A program made the position numbers and the translations under genes. From Medicago truncatula (lineage: Eukaryota > Streptophyta > Magnoliopsida > Fabales > Fabaceae), in NCBI RefSeq assembly GCF_003473485.1, contig NC_053046.1:43733832-43797831 (forward strand): a stretch of DNA of 64,000 bases. The letters run 5' to 3'. The first letter of the stretch is position 1, and each line of letters starts with the position of its first letter. Of this stretch, positions 1 to 11,595 are shown piece by piece. The notes below the pieces were generated by a model, which was given only the letters and a program-made list of their open reading frames with translations, ran no database searches and had not been told where the DNA came from.

Positions 1-437
1 TTGGGTTTCAACTTTGAATCAACTTAATGCCTTGATCTGTTCATTTTAATCCACAATTTGGATTTGTTTATATGCATGTTTGGAGTTTGGAATCACGGTG
101 AGTTCGACAAAATCATGTTGGCACCCTGATTTCTTCGAAGCTCAAATGTGTAGTTTTTGTGAGTTCACGGTAGCTCAATGTGATTCGGCCAAACTCGCTA
201 TGAGTCCAAACATGTAATGTGTCACTTTATTTTGGTGACAAGATTTGTGAATTAGTGTTTCTGATGAGAGTTTTGTTAGATTCAAAAGTAAAATTTCTCA
301 CTTTTTTTGTTTTGTTTCATTTTAATATTGTAGAAGACATGGAAATGAGGTGGGGTATATGATATTGGAAACGATGTTGGGTTGGTCATAGCTTCTTTTT
401 CAAGAGCTGTTCAGTTTTGAAGTGATCTGGTTCCTAC
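1..437. other. Upstream region of the DnaJ gene with a degenerate MITE
   Basis: No coding potential is visible. It probably holds the promoter and 5' UTR of the DnaJ gene starting at 438. Positions about 76-216 look like a small inverted-repeat element: the left end reads catgtttgga and the right end reads tccaaacatg, with internal tcacggt motifs. A related sequence lies in the HSP70 pseudogene intron near 13030-13300. Confidence 0.5.
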
Positions 438-2516
438 ATGGAAGCAAATAAAGAGGAAGCACTTAAGGCAATTGAGAATGCCGAGAAGAGATTTTCTCAA
501 AGAGATTTTGCAGGAGCGAAAAACTATGCTTTGAAGGCTAAAGAGCTTTGTCCTGAGTTGGAGGGTATATCTCAAATGGTGTCAACATTTGATGTTCATA
601 TTGCTTCTGAGTTCAGACATAATGGCGAAGTAGATTATTATTCGGTTCTCGGACTAAAACCTACTGCGGATAAAGAGGCTGTCAAAAGACAGTATAAGAA
701 GTTGGCAGTGTTGCTTCATCCAGATAAGAACAAATGTGTTGGAGCTGATGGTGCATTTAAGCTTGTTTCTGAGGCGTGGACTTGGCTCGACAATTCCATG
801 CGCAGTTCTTACAATCTCAAGAGAAAATATTCTTCTTTTCATGCTCCAGGTTATAACAAATGTTCCAATTTGCCGGCCTCACGTAGTAAACTTGACACCT
901 TTTGGACAATCTGTACCGCTTGTAAGGTCCAGTATGAATATCTGCGCAAGTATGTGAATAAAAAGCTCTCTTGCAAGAACTGTCGTGGCACTTTTGTTGC
1001 TGTAGAAACTGGGGCAGCCCCAGCAAATGGTTCGTTTCCTTATAGTCCTTTGCCATATGTGCCAGGAAATGGTTATGGAAATCATTCATTTGACGGGGTT
1101 ACGTATGTTCCAACTAATGCTGCCTATTTTAATGGGAATGGGGTCACAGGATACCATTCTGGACACGGTTACGATTATGTTTCAAATGTTTCGTTTCAGC
1201 TGGGATCTGCAGGACTTATCCATCAAAATGGATCGGCGACTACCTTACCTGCTGATTCTGTTTATCGGGTCAATGGAAATGCGAAGAGGGGAAGACCAAA
1301 GGTCAAATCAGGAGCCAATGGAAGGCCTCCAATGGCAGAGACTGTCGTTAATATAAACTCACATGTATTGTTCTCCTGTAATAAACCACAGGAAGTTATG
1401 CCAGATAGACCTTACAAGAAACGTAAAGTTACGGTGGGAGCCAGTTTCAGAAATGGTTATGATGCAAAAGGGTCAAAATGTGCTTTAGAAGCAGTAGTGC
1501 CGAAAGGAAATGACAACATTGGACCAGGCCAGAAGGTTGTCGTCAAAAATGAAGTTCAAACCAAACACTGTTTCATGCCACCTGCATTTGACGCGAGAAA
1601 ATTATTGATCGAGAAGGCCAGGACAGTTATTAGGAAGAAACTGGAAGAGATAAAGTTATCATCTGAAGCTGCAACTCTGAAAGAAAAAGAAAAGGCACAA
1701 GTTGATGTGTGTCAAGTCAAAAGAGAGACATGTAGGAAAGCATCTTTGAATGTTTCAGGTCTTCAATTGGAGCCACACGGGAAAGCTGGTCCGATCTCAA
1801 TAACTGTCCCAGATTCTGACTTTCACGACTTCGATAAAGATAGGACAGAGGAATGTTTCAAGCCAAAGCAAATATGGGCCTTATATGATGAAGAAGACGG
1901 AATGCCGCGATTGTATTGTCTGATCCGCGAGGTTATATCTGTTAATCCATTTAAGATTCATATCAGTTACCTGAGTTCCAAAACAGATAGCGAATTTGGC
2001 TCAGTAAACTGGCTTGAATCAGGTTTTACCAAATCTTGCGGAAATTTCAGGGCTTGGACTTCAGATATTGTTGACCAAGTTAACGTATTTTCCCATGTCC
2101 TTGGCCGCGAGAAAGCTGGTCGAGGTGGTTGTGTTCGTATTTATCCGAGAAGTGGAGATATTTGGGCTGTTTATCGAAACTGGTCACCCGATTGGAACCA
2201 ATCTACACCGGACAACGTAAGGCATGAATATGACATGGTAGAGGTGCTGTATGATTACTCTGAGGACCTTGGTGTATGTGTTACTCCACTTATTAAGTTA
2301 GCAGGATTCAAAACAGTATACAAAAGGAATCCAGACCAAGGTGCTGAAAAATGGATACCAAGAAGAGAAATGGTACGACTTTCGCACCAAGTTCCATCTT
2401 GGTTGCTGAAAGGGGAGGAAACTAATTTGCCTGATCGGTGTTTTGACCTTGATCCGGCTGCAACTCCAGACGGTCTTCTTCATACAGCTGCTGCTATGGA
2501 AGCAAAGGCTTTGTAG
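438..2516 (+). CDS. DnaJ (J-domain) protein with C-terminal DUF3444
   Basis: Intronless 692-residue protein. The J domain lies at about residues 66-130 and carries the HPD tripeptide at 94-96, which in this family stimulates Hsp70 ATPase. It is followed by a CxxC pair (159-162 and 179-182) that may bind zinc, then by a low-complexity Gly/Asn/Tyr linker. A basic KRGRPK stretch resembles an AT-hook, and a KKRK stretch could be a nuclear signal. Residues about 455-665 match the plant-specific DUF3444 domain. J domain plus DUF3444 is a known plant architecture, usually encoded without introns, and is inferred to be nuclear co-chaperone-like. The ATG at 438 is preceded by untranslated sequence and gives the conserved MEANKEEA N-terminus of this family. 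The protein looks complete. Client proteins are unknown. Confidence 0.93.
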   Translation: MEANKEEALKAIENAEKRFSQRDFAGAKNYALKAKELCPELEGISQMVSTFDVHIASEFRHNGEVDYYSVLGLKPTADKEAVKRQYKKLAVLLHPDKNKCVGADGAFKLVSEAWTWLDNSMRSSYNLKRKYSSFHAPGYNKCSNLPASRSKLDTFWTICTACKVQYEYLRKYVNKKLSCKNCRGTFVAVETGAAPANGSFPYSPLPYVPGNGYGNHSFDGVTYVPTNAAYFNGNGVTGYHSGHGYDYVSNVSFQLGSAGLIHQNGSATTLPADSVYRVNGNAKRGRPKVKSGANGRPPMAETVVNINSHVLFSCNKPQEVMPDRPYKKRKVTVGASFRNGYDAKGSKCALEAVVPKGNDNIGPGQKVVVKNEVQTKHCFMPPAFDARKLLIEKARTVIRKKLEEIKLSSEAATLKEKEKAQVDVCQVKRETCRKASLNVSGLQLEPHGKAGPISITVPDSDFHDFDKDRTEECFKPKQIWALYDEEDGMPRLYCLIREVISVNPFKIHISYLSSKTDSEFGSVNWLESGFTKSCGNFRAWTSDIVDQVNVFSHVLGREKAGRGGCVRIYPRSGDIWAVYRNWSPDWNQSTPDNVRHEYDMVEVLYDYSEDLGVCVTPLIKLAGFKTVYKRNPDQGAEKWIPRREMVRLSHQVPSWLLKGEETNLPDRCFDLDPAATPDGLLHTAAAMEAKAL

Positions 2517-3119
2517 GTTATAAATTGATGAAACAATTATTTGGATTGCAATTTTAGCATTCATGATATTTTAGATTTAACAGTACACTTGGTTACATAC
2601 CAATGTGATGTGAGATTAACAGAAAATGTTTTAGGAGGGTGATATTTTGATTTGTAACATTTATCTTAGACTTTAAGATCTAATGATTGCTTGTTGCCAT
2701 GCTAGGTGTAACACTTATTGTAAGACTTCAGGACACATTGGCATTGTAACTGCATTTCTGACCAGTATTTACTGGTAAAGAATTGATTCAATCGAAGGCT
2801 GAAACCAATTTTAAATCTAAAGAGAGTAAACCTAACTGGAAAAAACGTTTATTTGAATTGAGATTAACTCGTATCTCTTTAATGTATGTGTGTAAAAGCT
2901 GAAGCATGTTATTATAGTCTTAGAGTTACCACACCAGTTTCTCTTTATTTTAAGTTACATTTGTAAAGTATGATATTTTCAACTTCTCTTAATTATAAAT
3001 AGTCATCTCCTTTTAGAATAATAATATTAAATGTAGATAGATTAGTTGAAATTTGCCTATATTTGATTCTAACAATTTATGTATTTTTTATTTATAATTG
3101 AGTAAGGAGTAGCCTATGC
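2517..3119. other. 3' flank of the DnaJ gene
   Basis: AT-rich sequence without a supported gene. The first few hundred bases are presumably 3' UTR. The segment ends at the 8-bp target site of the hAT-type element that starts at 3120. Confidence 0.5.
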
Positions 3120-4510
3120 TAGGGTTGTTCGCGGTGTGGTTTGCTTCGGTTTTGAGCAAAAAAGTCATCTAAACCGCGAGATAAAAAAGCATGCGGTTTG
3201 GTTTGGTTCGGTTGATTTTTAAGAAGTCATCCAAACCAAACCAATGCGGTTTGGATTGGTTCGGTTTGTGCGGTTTATCGCGAGATAAAAAAATATTACA
3301 TTAACTCTAATATTGCCAACTTGTTACAAAATAAACATAGAACATTTTATTTTGATGTTTATATGATAAAATATTAGGTAAAACTTATATCAAAATAGGT
3401 AAAATTAAGAAGAAATATAAGCATGAAATAAATTATTGAGAAGTAAAGGAAACAAATTCATCACTGGAAATGAATATTGAAAGAGATGGAAAAGAATTAA
3501 AATCAAGCCTTATGGTGCAACAATGAACAAGTTGAATCAAATTAGATTATTCTTGAGCTATGTTATTGGGCTATTACATATTTAAGTAATATTCATTATT
3601 CTTGCTAGGGGTGGGCAAAATTAACCAATAACCAAACCGAATCGTTTAACCTAACCGAACCATATCAAAATTAACTGAACCATTTCACAGATTTTTGAAC
3701 TGAACCATTATTTTGATAACAGTTAATTAACCGAACCGAACCATTAATAACCATAATTATCCAAACTGAACCGAACCGAACCATAACCATATAACACAGT
3801 TACACAACAACTTATTTTTCAGAGAACCAAATGAATCTGAGTTATATTAATTTTGGTATATGACTTTAATCAGCGTGATCAATTTAAATTGATCCAGTTT
3901 TTCAAAATGTTTCATTGATGCCTACGAAAATAACATGAGAGGATAATCAAGTGGTTAACAGTTTTATTACACTAAACGAAGATGAGAATTGTGTACCTAT
4001 AATATGAATGAATTTAAATTTCTATCAAATAAATTAATGAGTTTGAATAAAAAAAAAACTTCACATTTCATTAAAATGAGAACGTTTTTTTTTTTTTTTT
4101 TTTAAGAAACAATGAGAACGTTTGTTATTTGTTTTTAATACAATTTTAAGCTACATTGTCTTGAAAAAATAAATTTACTCTATAAATTTCAAATGGATAG
4201 AAAAAGTTGAAGTTTTTAAAAAAATTTGGTTTTGGTTCGGTTCGGTTAATATGCAAGCAAACGGTTAACCGAACCATAACTTTGGTTCAGTTCGGTTCGG
4301 TTAATATGGTTAACCGAACCATGCCTACCCCTAATTCTTGTGGTTTGGTTCGGTTGTTGAGATGCAAACCGCAAACCGAACCGAACCGCGCGGTTTAGTG
4401 CAAAAGTCATCTGAATTCATCCGAACCAAGTGCAATTTTTTGCGGTTTCGATTTGGATTGGTTTGGTTTACGGTTTTTTTATTGGGTTGGTTCAGTTTTG
4501 AACACCCCTA
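3120..4510. mobile_element. Non-autonomous hAT-type DNA transposon (outer element)
   Basis: The ends are inverted: the left end is tagggttgttc and the right end is gaacaccccta. Both sides are flanked by the 8-bp duplication gcctatgc (3112-3119 and 4511-4518), the hallmark of hAT insertion. The subterminal parts are rich in cggttt/aaaccg repeats in both orientations. No transposase is visible. A second element of the same general type is inserted at 3606-4333. Confidence 0.85.
3606..4333. mobile_element. hAT-type MITE nested inside the outer element
   Basis: The termini are taggggtgggca on the left and tgcctacccct(a) on the right. They are flanked by attcttgc (3598-3605) and attcttgt (4334-4341), which agree at 7 of 8 bases. 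Subterminal gaaccg/cggttc repeats occur at both ends. It is non-coding and about 728 bp long. Confidence 0.8.
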
Positions 4511-4892
4511 GCCTATGCCATGAGGATATATACGTGGTTCATGGTAAGTCATGGTTGTTTTCAATCTCCAACTTTAGAAGAAGTAGAAGCAGCAGGGTTT
4601 TTAACTTGGCATTAATGATTAAACTCACATTTTCAGTTTTAGTTGGTTGACAAATCTTTTCGCATACTACTTACTCTAACAACTGAAAAGGTCTTTGTAA
4701 AAAAGACATATGAGTAAATAAGCAATTATCTCCGAAATTGTAAGTTTCGTCAATTACCCATTGATATTAACAAAATTTCAATTATTCATTGACAAACGTT
4801 AATCAATTTACCCTCTCCGTCAAATTCTTCTGTTAGTCAACATGACATTTTACAAATACCTCCATGAAGTTTTGCACTTATGTGCAAAATAC

Positions 4893-5142
4893 GAGTTCGG
4901 GTATACTCCATTTAGGGTTTGGATGCAAGACATTTGGCAAAAAAATATCTAACGGTTGAGATTTTAAATTAAAAAACAAATATTTGTTTAATAAAAATAC
5001 ATAATAATAACAAACAAATCATGTTCCATTCTTCTCTCATATCGCAACAACCTTTTATTGTTTTTTAATTTAAAATCTCAACCGTTAGATGTTTTTTTGT
5101 CACATGTCTTGCATCCAAACCCTAAATGGAGTAAATGGAACT
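4893..5142. repeat. Foldback element with about 76-bp inverted arms
   Basis: The arm at 4904-4980 is nearly the reverse complement of the arm at 5058-5133, separated by about 77 bp of AT-rich loop. The shared motifs are actccatttagggtttgga and atctaacggttgagatttt. Similarity continues weakly outward to gagttc. It is non-coding. The structure suits a foldback MITE, and transcription would give a strong hairpin. Confidence 0.8.
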
Positions 5143-6790
5143 CACAATATACCCCTTGAACTTGAAAATTTATATTATTTTTTTTGCTTATATTTGACTC
5201 AAAAAATATTAAAAACAAACAATTAACAGTTACCTTTAATATTTAAGTTATTTAAGATGCATTATCTAGATTATCTTTGTAGAAATTGGTAATAGAAATA
5301 CAAAAGGAATAATTTACATTTATTGATGATACATAGAAATATCTTGACTCAAATGAGAGATACAAAGAAAGAAAAGTGAAAATAGTTCAACACCTTTTCA
5401 AAGAGAATTGAATTTAAAGTTAGGCAAGTCTAACTTATTTCTTATGTATTTTAGGTTAATATTATCAGGAAGAAAAGAAACCAAACAAAAGAAGAAAATG
5501 TTTTCCTAAAAAATAATGCTAAGACAATGTTAGATAACCTATCCTTAAAATTAATTGATAAACATTAAGAAAACATTCGACAAATATTAATAAACACAAA
5601 AAATTACAGGACAAGTATTTATCATTGTTTTTTTTATGAGGCTTTACCAGTGATAATTATATGAAAAAACAGGACAAATATTTGTCAATATTAAACACAT
5701 AACATATTTTTAAGGATATAAACTTTTCGTTTTAGTCATTCTAAAAAAGATACCAACTTTTCGTTTTAGTCCTTCTAAAATTTTCCTTCAACTTTTAATC
5801 CCTATAAAATTTTAGATCATTACTGATGGTTCCTATTTTTAAGTAAATTTTTGTATTTTTTTTAATGCAATTGTGCAGACATGTATAAAACGTTGTAAAA
5901 ATCACTAAAAAAAAATTAGAATTTTTTAAGAAAACATAAATTATATATGAATTTTTTACCACCAAAAATATAAAAAATTATATTTAATTCAAGATTTGGC
6001 AAAAATTTCTAAATTTTATTTGGGAGAGATCCTTATATTATTATAAATTTTTTAAGAAAAAAAAACATATTTGATCCAAAAAAAAAATAACATAAATGAT
6101 TTGGAGGATGGATAACATATATGACAAAAGTCCACAGTATAGTGAATGTATACTGCTGCTGTTGGAAACTGAAGCAAGGGGAAATACAACACACAGTGTT
6201 TGGAACTTTGGAAGACACGGATATAAGATAAGGTAAATTTAAAACATAATAGTTTTTTGTTTATACAATTTTCGTTTATGGAAGACCATGATTAATGATT
6301 GACAACACCCTGTAGTAGAAACATTTTGATTTTTAGCTTTTTTTTTTCTTTCTCTTGTACAAGATCAACAACACTTTGGATAAATTTGAGAATTTCTCCT
6401 TGCCATAAAATGTTTTTGTTCATATTTATACTTGTTCTTATAAAGTGAAGTTGATTTGGTTGATAGAACGTAGAAGGAATCACTATGATGGAATAATAAA
6501 CAAATTTGAAGTCTATTTTGTTTTTGGAAAGTAAAAGTATCCGGCCCTTCGAGTTCATTTGTGTGTGTTGTATCTAGAAATGTGTGTTGTTAACAACTCC
6601 TCCTCTCTTAACAGTATCATTGTGTTAATTCACATATCACAATAGCATAGTTGAGTTCTCTTCCTTTTATTCTCATTTATCGTTGGTGTGTGTGTGGATA
6701 GTATCTAATTCTAATTAATTAAACTTAGATGTGTTTTGTTTAGATTAAATTGCATTTAGTGGAGTGAATTGATGACTTATAGATTAGACG
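5143..6790. other. AT-rich intergenic DNA before the carboxypeptidase gene
   Basis: No gene is supported. About 5710-5830 contains the repeated phrase cttttcgttttagtc, typical of a degraded dispersed repeat. The last 200 bases presumably hold the promoter and 5' UTR of the serine carboxypeptidase-like gene. Confidence 0.4.
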
Positions 6791-8158
6791 ATGAAGAAGG
6801 AAGATTCAACCACCCTGTTCATCAGTAAACTCATTTTCTTCTCCTTCTTACAGTTTCTCACCTCTTTCTCAGTCTCATATTCTTCAACTTTCCCATATGA
6901 AGCACTTCCCACAAAATCAGGTTACCTACCAATAAGTCCAACCTCCACTTCCTCCATTTTCTACACATTCTATGAAGCACAGAACTCCACTTCACCTCTC
7001 TCACAAACTCCACTTCTCATTTGGCTTCAAGGTGGTCCTGGCTGCTCCTCCATGGTCGGCAACTTCTATGAACTTGGACCTTATCTTGTCACCAATTCAC
7101 TCACCCTTCAACCCAACCCTGGTGCTTGGAATAGAATCTTTGGCCTTGTTTTTCTTGATAATCCCATTGGAACTGGCTTCAGTGTAGCTTCAACACCGCA
7201 AGAGATTCCAGCTGATCAAACTGCGGTCGCAGAACATCTTTTTGCTGCTATAACAAGGTTTGTTCAACTTGATCCTGTTTTCAAACATCGTCCTATTTAT
7301 ATTACCGGTGAAAGCTATGCTGGAAAGTATATTCCTGCAATAGGATACTATATTTTGGAGAAGAATACTAAGTTGAAAAACACTGAAAGAGTGAATTTAG
7401 CTGGTGTGGCAATTGGTAATGGACTAACAGACCCTGTCACTCAAATGGTTACTCATGCTGATAATGCTTATTATGCTGGATTGATCAATCAGAGGCAGAA
7501 GAATGAGCTGGAAAAACTTCAACTTGAAGCTGTTGAGTTAGTAGAGAGAAGGAATTGGAGTGAAGCAACTGATGCGAGAAGCCGTGTTTTGGATCTGTTG
7601 CAAAACATGACAGGGTTTGCTACTTTGTATGATTATTCGCGGAAAGTTCCTTATGAAGATTGGATGGTTGCTCAGTTCTTGAATATCGCCGAGGTGAAGA
7701 AGGCCTTAGGGGTGAATGTTGATGAATCATTTGTTTATGAGAAATGTAGTAAAATTGTTTGGGCTGCATTGCATGCTGATTTAATGAAAAGTGTAAAGTA
7801 TATGGTAGGGAAGTTGTTGAAGGAGAAGATGAGGGTGTTGTTGTATCAAGGTCAGCGCGATTTGAGGGTCGGTGTTGTTCAAGTAGAGGCTTGGGTGAAG
7901 ACTATGAAGTGGGAATGGATTGAGGATTTTGTGAATGCCGAGAGGAAGATTTGGAAGGTAAATGGAGAGGTAGCTGGTTATGTACAAAAATGGAAGTCAC
8001 TTACAAATGTTGTGGTTTTGGGGGGTGGTCATCTTTTGCCTGCTGATCAACCTTTGAATTCTCAAGCTATGATAGAAGATTGGGTTTTGGAAAAGGGTTT
8101 GTTTGGAAGTGTGTCTGATCGAAATGATGTATCGAGAAATTCTGTGTATGATGGATGA
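6791..8158 (+). CDS. Serine carboxypeptidase-like protein (SCPL50 type)
   Basis: Intronless 455-residue S10-family alpha/beta-hydrolase. A hydrophobic signal peptide at about residues 12-33 predicts the secretory pathway, vacuole or apoplast. The oxyanion-hole motif GGPGCSS is at 81-87 and the nucleophile Ser175 sits in GESYAG. The acid is probably Asp357 (QGQRDLR), and His414 lies in GGGHLLP. All three catalytic residues are present, so it should be active as a peptidase or, as for some relatives, an acyltransferase. The overall wording and the lack of introns match the SCPL50/51 branch rather than the clade I acyltransferases. The length is normal for that branch. Its substrate cannot be told from sequence. 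Confidence 0.93.
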   Translation: MKKEDSTTLFISKLIFFSFLQFLTSFSVSYSSTFPYEALPTKSGYLPISPTSTSSIFYTFYEAQNSTSPLSQTPLLIWLQGGPGCSSMVGNFYELGPYLVTNSLTLQPNPGAWNRIFGLVFLDNPIGTGFSVASTPQEIPADQTAVAEHLFAAITRFVQLDPVFKHRPIYITGESYAGKYIPAIGYYILEKNTKLKNTERVNLAGVAIGNGLTDPVTQMVTHADNAYYAGLINQRQKNELEKLQLEAVELVERRNWSEATDARSRVLDLLQNMTGFATLYDYSRKVPYEDWMVAQFLNIAEVKKALGVNVDESFVYEKCSKIVWAALHADLMKSVKYMVGKLLKEKMRVLLYQGQRDLRVGVVQVEAWVKTMKWEWIEDFVNAERKIWKVNGEVAGYVQKWKSLTNVVVLGGGHLLPADQPLNSQAMIEDWVLEKGLFGSVSDRNDVSRNSVYDG

Positions 8159-8607
8159 TGATTTCTAACTATTTGTCATTCAACTTGACCTTGATGTTAT
8201 TTTCTTCATCTACAAGACATGAATTTCTAAATTCTAATCAGTTATGTCTTGTAAGTTGTTTTAGTGTAATTTTCTTTATCGAAACTGCAATCAGCTTTAA
8301 ATGCATATTTTACTTAAAATCAGGTATGAACATGTCATTTCTCAAACCCACAATTCTGAATCTATTTCATTTGCGAGGAACGATGTTTCTTGGTATTCAA
8401 TTAAAGTTTAGATGATTCCTAATTTACATTACTGATGGAAGCAGTGTTTGAAGCACATTAAATCATCGTGGTACAATCATATTTCGTTAATATCATGTTT
8501 GTAAATTTAGCATTAGGTGATCAGCTTCTTAAAATTGTCCCCTCCCCTCCCCTCAATTTACCTTGAACCAAACGGACCCTTAGAGTTAATTTGAGAAATT
8601 AGAGGAG

Positions 8608-8608
<1 letters not shown>

Positions 8609-8654
<46 letters not shown>
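8609..8654. repeat. (TA)n microsatellite
   Basis: Uninterrupted ta dinucleotides for about 46 bp. Such tracts are commonly polymorphic. Confidence 0.95.
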
Positions 8655-8657
<3 letters not shown>

Positions 8658-9084
8658 GAATGTCCACAACATGGAACCTTATTTTTCTTGATGATGAATT
8701 GTTGTTCAGTCATAAGCTCTCACGGTTCATTTACTCTATAAAAAGTAGGGGTGGCAAAATGGATGGATTGGATGGATATGGATTTAGATCTTAATCGATG
8801 GATCAAAAAAGGTCCATTAGTCCATTACAATTCACTATTCTTTTTTCTTAAAAAAAACCATCTAGTCCATCCAATTAGAATAAAGTCCATCCAATCCTAC
8901 AGAACAAATTGTAGACTTATTTTTAGCTCATAGGTTAATGATTCTAACCAAGAACACCTTATAAGTGAATGAGCGGAGATGTGTATTTAAATTTGAAAGT
9001 AAATATTATGACTTTGTTTAAGAGGAAGATTATGTATTGTACATTGAGATTGAAGTAGTGGTGAGAACCGAGAACACCTTCAAT

Positions 9085-9266
9085 AATGTATGATAATAAT
9101 TTTGTAGAGAAAAAAATATACAATGAGTTGTTTTATAAAATTGTCCTTGATAAATGGTGTAGGAAAAATAAATTAAATGTATCATAATAATTTTGTAGAG
9201 AAAAACATATACTATGAGTTGTTTTATAAAATTGTCCTTGATAAATGGTGTAGAAAAAATAAATTA
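9085..9266. repeat. 91-bp tandem duplication
   Basis: Two adjacent copies, 9085-9175 and 9176-9266, share almost every base, including attttgtagagaaaaa, gagttgttttataaaattg and tccttgataaatggtgtag. Only a few substitutions separate them, so the duplication is fairly recent. Confidence 0.9.
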
Positions 9267-9967
9267 AATAATTGAAAGAAAAGAGATAATAAATATTTAA
9301 AGGTATAATAGGAAAAATGACATTAATAATTTCATTGGTATTGTAAAACGAGTTAATATAATTTGGGATATTTTTTTGTTTGTTTGTAAAATGACTTATA
9401 ATTTGAGACGGAATTATATAAGAATTATCTATCTTTAGCAACTAACGAGTCCCACTATCAAAAGAAGTAATAAAATATGTTTAAATTGGTCCTATCTTTA
9501 AAAAAAAAAAATATATATGTTATTAACACTACCTTTTCACACGTGTACACATCATTCATTTATAATTTTTTAATAATAGTACATAATAAGCAATCAATCC
9601 CTCAAACCTAGCATCTCACACAAATTTCTTAAATTTAAACTTAGTAATCAACCATCAATAATTTTATATGATTACATTTTAATTTTTAAATATTAATTTT
9701 TTTTTTATTCTCACTTAATGTTGGAGGTCTTGCTCTAAGTGAGACTTGTGGTCTTATATTTTGAACATAATGGAATGTAGATAGATTGCTTATTCATTTG
9801 CAAATTGCAATCATTTTGTTGAATTGTTGAGTATTGAATTCTAATACTTATAACATTCAATTAATTTTGTTCATTGTCTATTGGTTCAATATCTGATTTA
9901 TTGTTCCTGGATTTGTTATTTTGTATATTGGATTGATGTTACTTGCAATTCATACCATCATACAGAA

Positions 9968-10687
9968 ATGAGCTCTTATGTCATTGAAGTGTCCCAGGAG
10001 ATCATAAAAGGTAACAACACTACGGACTCATTTCACTTTAATTTCCCATGTCCTCGAGTATTATTTAAAGTATGGTCTTTGTTTTACTTTCAGCTGGGGA
10101 TAAGGACTTCATTGGTGAGGATGAGCTCTTCTACTCTTCAGTGAGAGAAGTACAAAGTGTCAAAACCATTATCAGCAAGTGTTTTGTGCATACTTTCAAA
10201 GACTACCTTAATCTTTGTGATCTTCAGAATGTCGGCTATCTGGATTTCTATTGCCGATATAAATATGATCCTGACACCGGGACTATCTTTGTTCCCAATT
10301 CTACCACACAGAGAGTTGTTGCGTGAGTTTTTTTATTAGTTTATTTTTTACTAGTTTTGTTTTTGATTTGGAAAGCTTAATTATTTTGGTTTGTGTTTCT
10401 TTTTTAAGGCATTGTAAATGTGAGTTGCCTCGTAACCCGGATTACTTTATGATTCAATGTGAAGGGAGATGCAAAAAATGGTAAAACTAAATCTTTTGAC
10501 AACTACTATCTATCTATTTTCTATACTACAACTTTTGTAATTGCAATAGAATTACTCTTTTTCTTTAATACAATTAATTTTTAATCACCCTTCTTGCAGG
10601 TACCATCCTCCTTGCTTAGAAATGACTGAGGAACAAGCACGGCTAATGAAGCCTTTTCTTTGCACTGCTGATTGTAGCTTAGAATAA
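9968..10687 (+). CDS. Truncated BAH-PHD protein related to EBS/SHL
   Basis: Four exons join in frame through GT-AG introns: 9968-10010, 10094-10322, 10409-10480 and 10600-10687, giving 143 residues. Residues about 20-90 match the C-terminal half of the BAH domain of the plant histone readers EBS and SHL (for example KCFVHTFKDY and DFYCRYKYD). A PHD finger follows with ligands C93, C95, C108, C112, H117, C120, C136 and C140. In family members the second and last Cys pairs are C-x2-C; here both are C-x3-C. EBS/SHL proteins are over 200 residues long, so the first half of the BAH domain is missing. No matching exon is visible upstream, and the 5' exon is my weakest call. It could be a truncated gene copy or a pseudogene with clean splice sites. 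Confidence 0.7.
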
Positions 10688-11367
10688 GTTTATAAGCTAA
10701 GCATCGGTAACTCATAGTTTTGTTCACTTATATGTAATATTAATAATGTTTTGCTGTCAAATCAAGACTTTGTGGTAAAGTTTATTAAGCGAAAAGCTAA
10801 TATGGTGGTTCATACGCTTTAGTTTCTTTATTTTCTTTTTTAGTTTTAGCGTAATAATATAGTTTCTGAGCTTTCCGATTTCAATATTTTAGTACATTTT
10901 TCTCTGTATGTGGTTTTAGTTTAATAGAAAAAAAGTGCGAAGGTTTCTTTTTTATTTAAATAATAACTGCTAATCCTTTCAAATCACTTCCATCGTGTTC
11001 GTATTTCACTTCTATTTATTTTAGCTTAGTTGCAGTTTCGATCCCCCTCTATTTTCACCATTTTGTAGAATTGGTCCCTGTATTTTAAAATTCGACAGTT
11101 CTGATCTCCCTAACACATATTTTGTCTAAAATATGATGATACCATTAATTTAATGAGTATAGTCTATAGTATTTTTTTTTATACATTTATTTTTCTTATA
11201 GACTTCTCTCAAACAATTGTGATACTAAGTGAATGTTGATTTCAACAAAATTGAGGTGAAAAATAACGACAAACGCAAAAACAATACCATTTTTTGGAGT
11301 GAGTATTTGAGCTTTTAATTTTTTTGAGGGAAACACATCCGGATGTGAGAACCAAACACATTAGTGC

Positions 11368-11456
11368 ATCTTTTTTTTTATGATGGTCGGGTTCGAACCT
11401 TATACCTGGCATATATTATGTGTTGTATATACAAACTGAGATAAGTTTACGAAGAC
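11368..11456 (-). mobile_element. tRNA-derived SINE, short copy
   Basis: On the minus strand it shows an A-box-like cttatctcagtttgtatat and a B-box-like ggttcgaaccc, ending in a poly(A) seen as T's on the plus strand. A 15-bp target duplication, aaacacattagtgca, is at 11353-11367 and 11457-11471. It is 5' truncated relative to the copy at 11596-11730. Confidence 0.8.
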
Positions 11457-11595
11457 AAACACATTAGTGCAATCTACTATACCATTTTCGATTCTAATAA
11501 AAATATAAAAATAAATAAAGCATTGCAACCGTGAAAATATCAATCTAGTTTATAACTATTTTACATGTTTATATTTTGTATGACAATTACCACAA

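Larger units (their letters stand above)
8159..9967. other. Intergenic DNA with microsatellite and degraded repeats
   Basis: No gene is supported. It contains a TA microsatellite (8609-8654), a taggggtggcaaa hAT-like end at 8746 followed by ggatggat-rich sequence with weak inverted symmetry, and a dispersed repeat (8922-9032) that recurs at 14487-14655. It also contains a 91-bp tandem duplication (9085-9266) and a degraded relative (about 9525-9745) of the MITE that split the HSP70 pseudogene. Confidence 0.5.
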
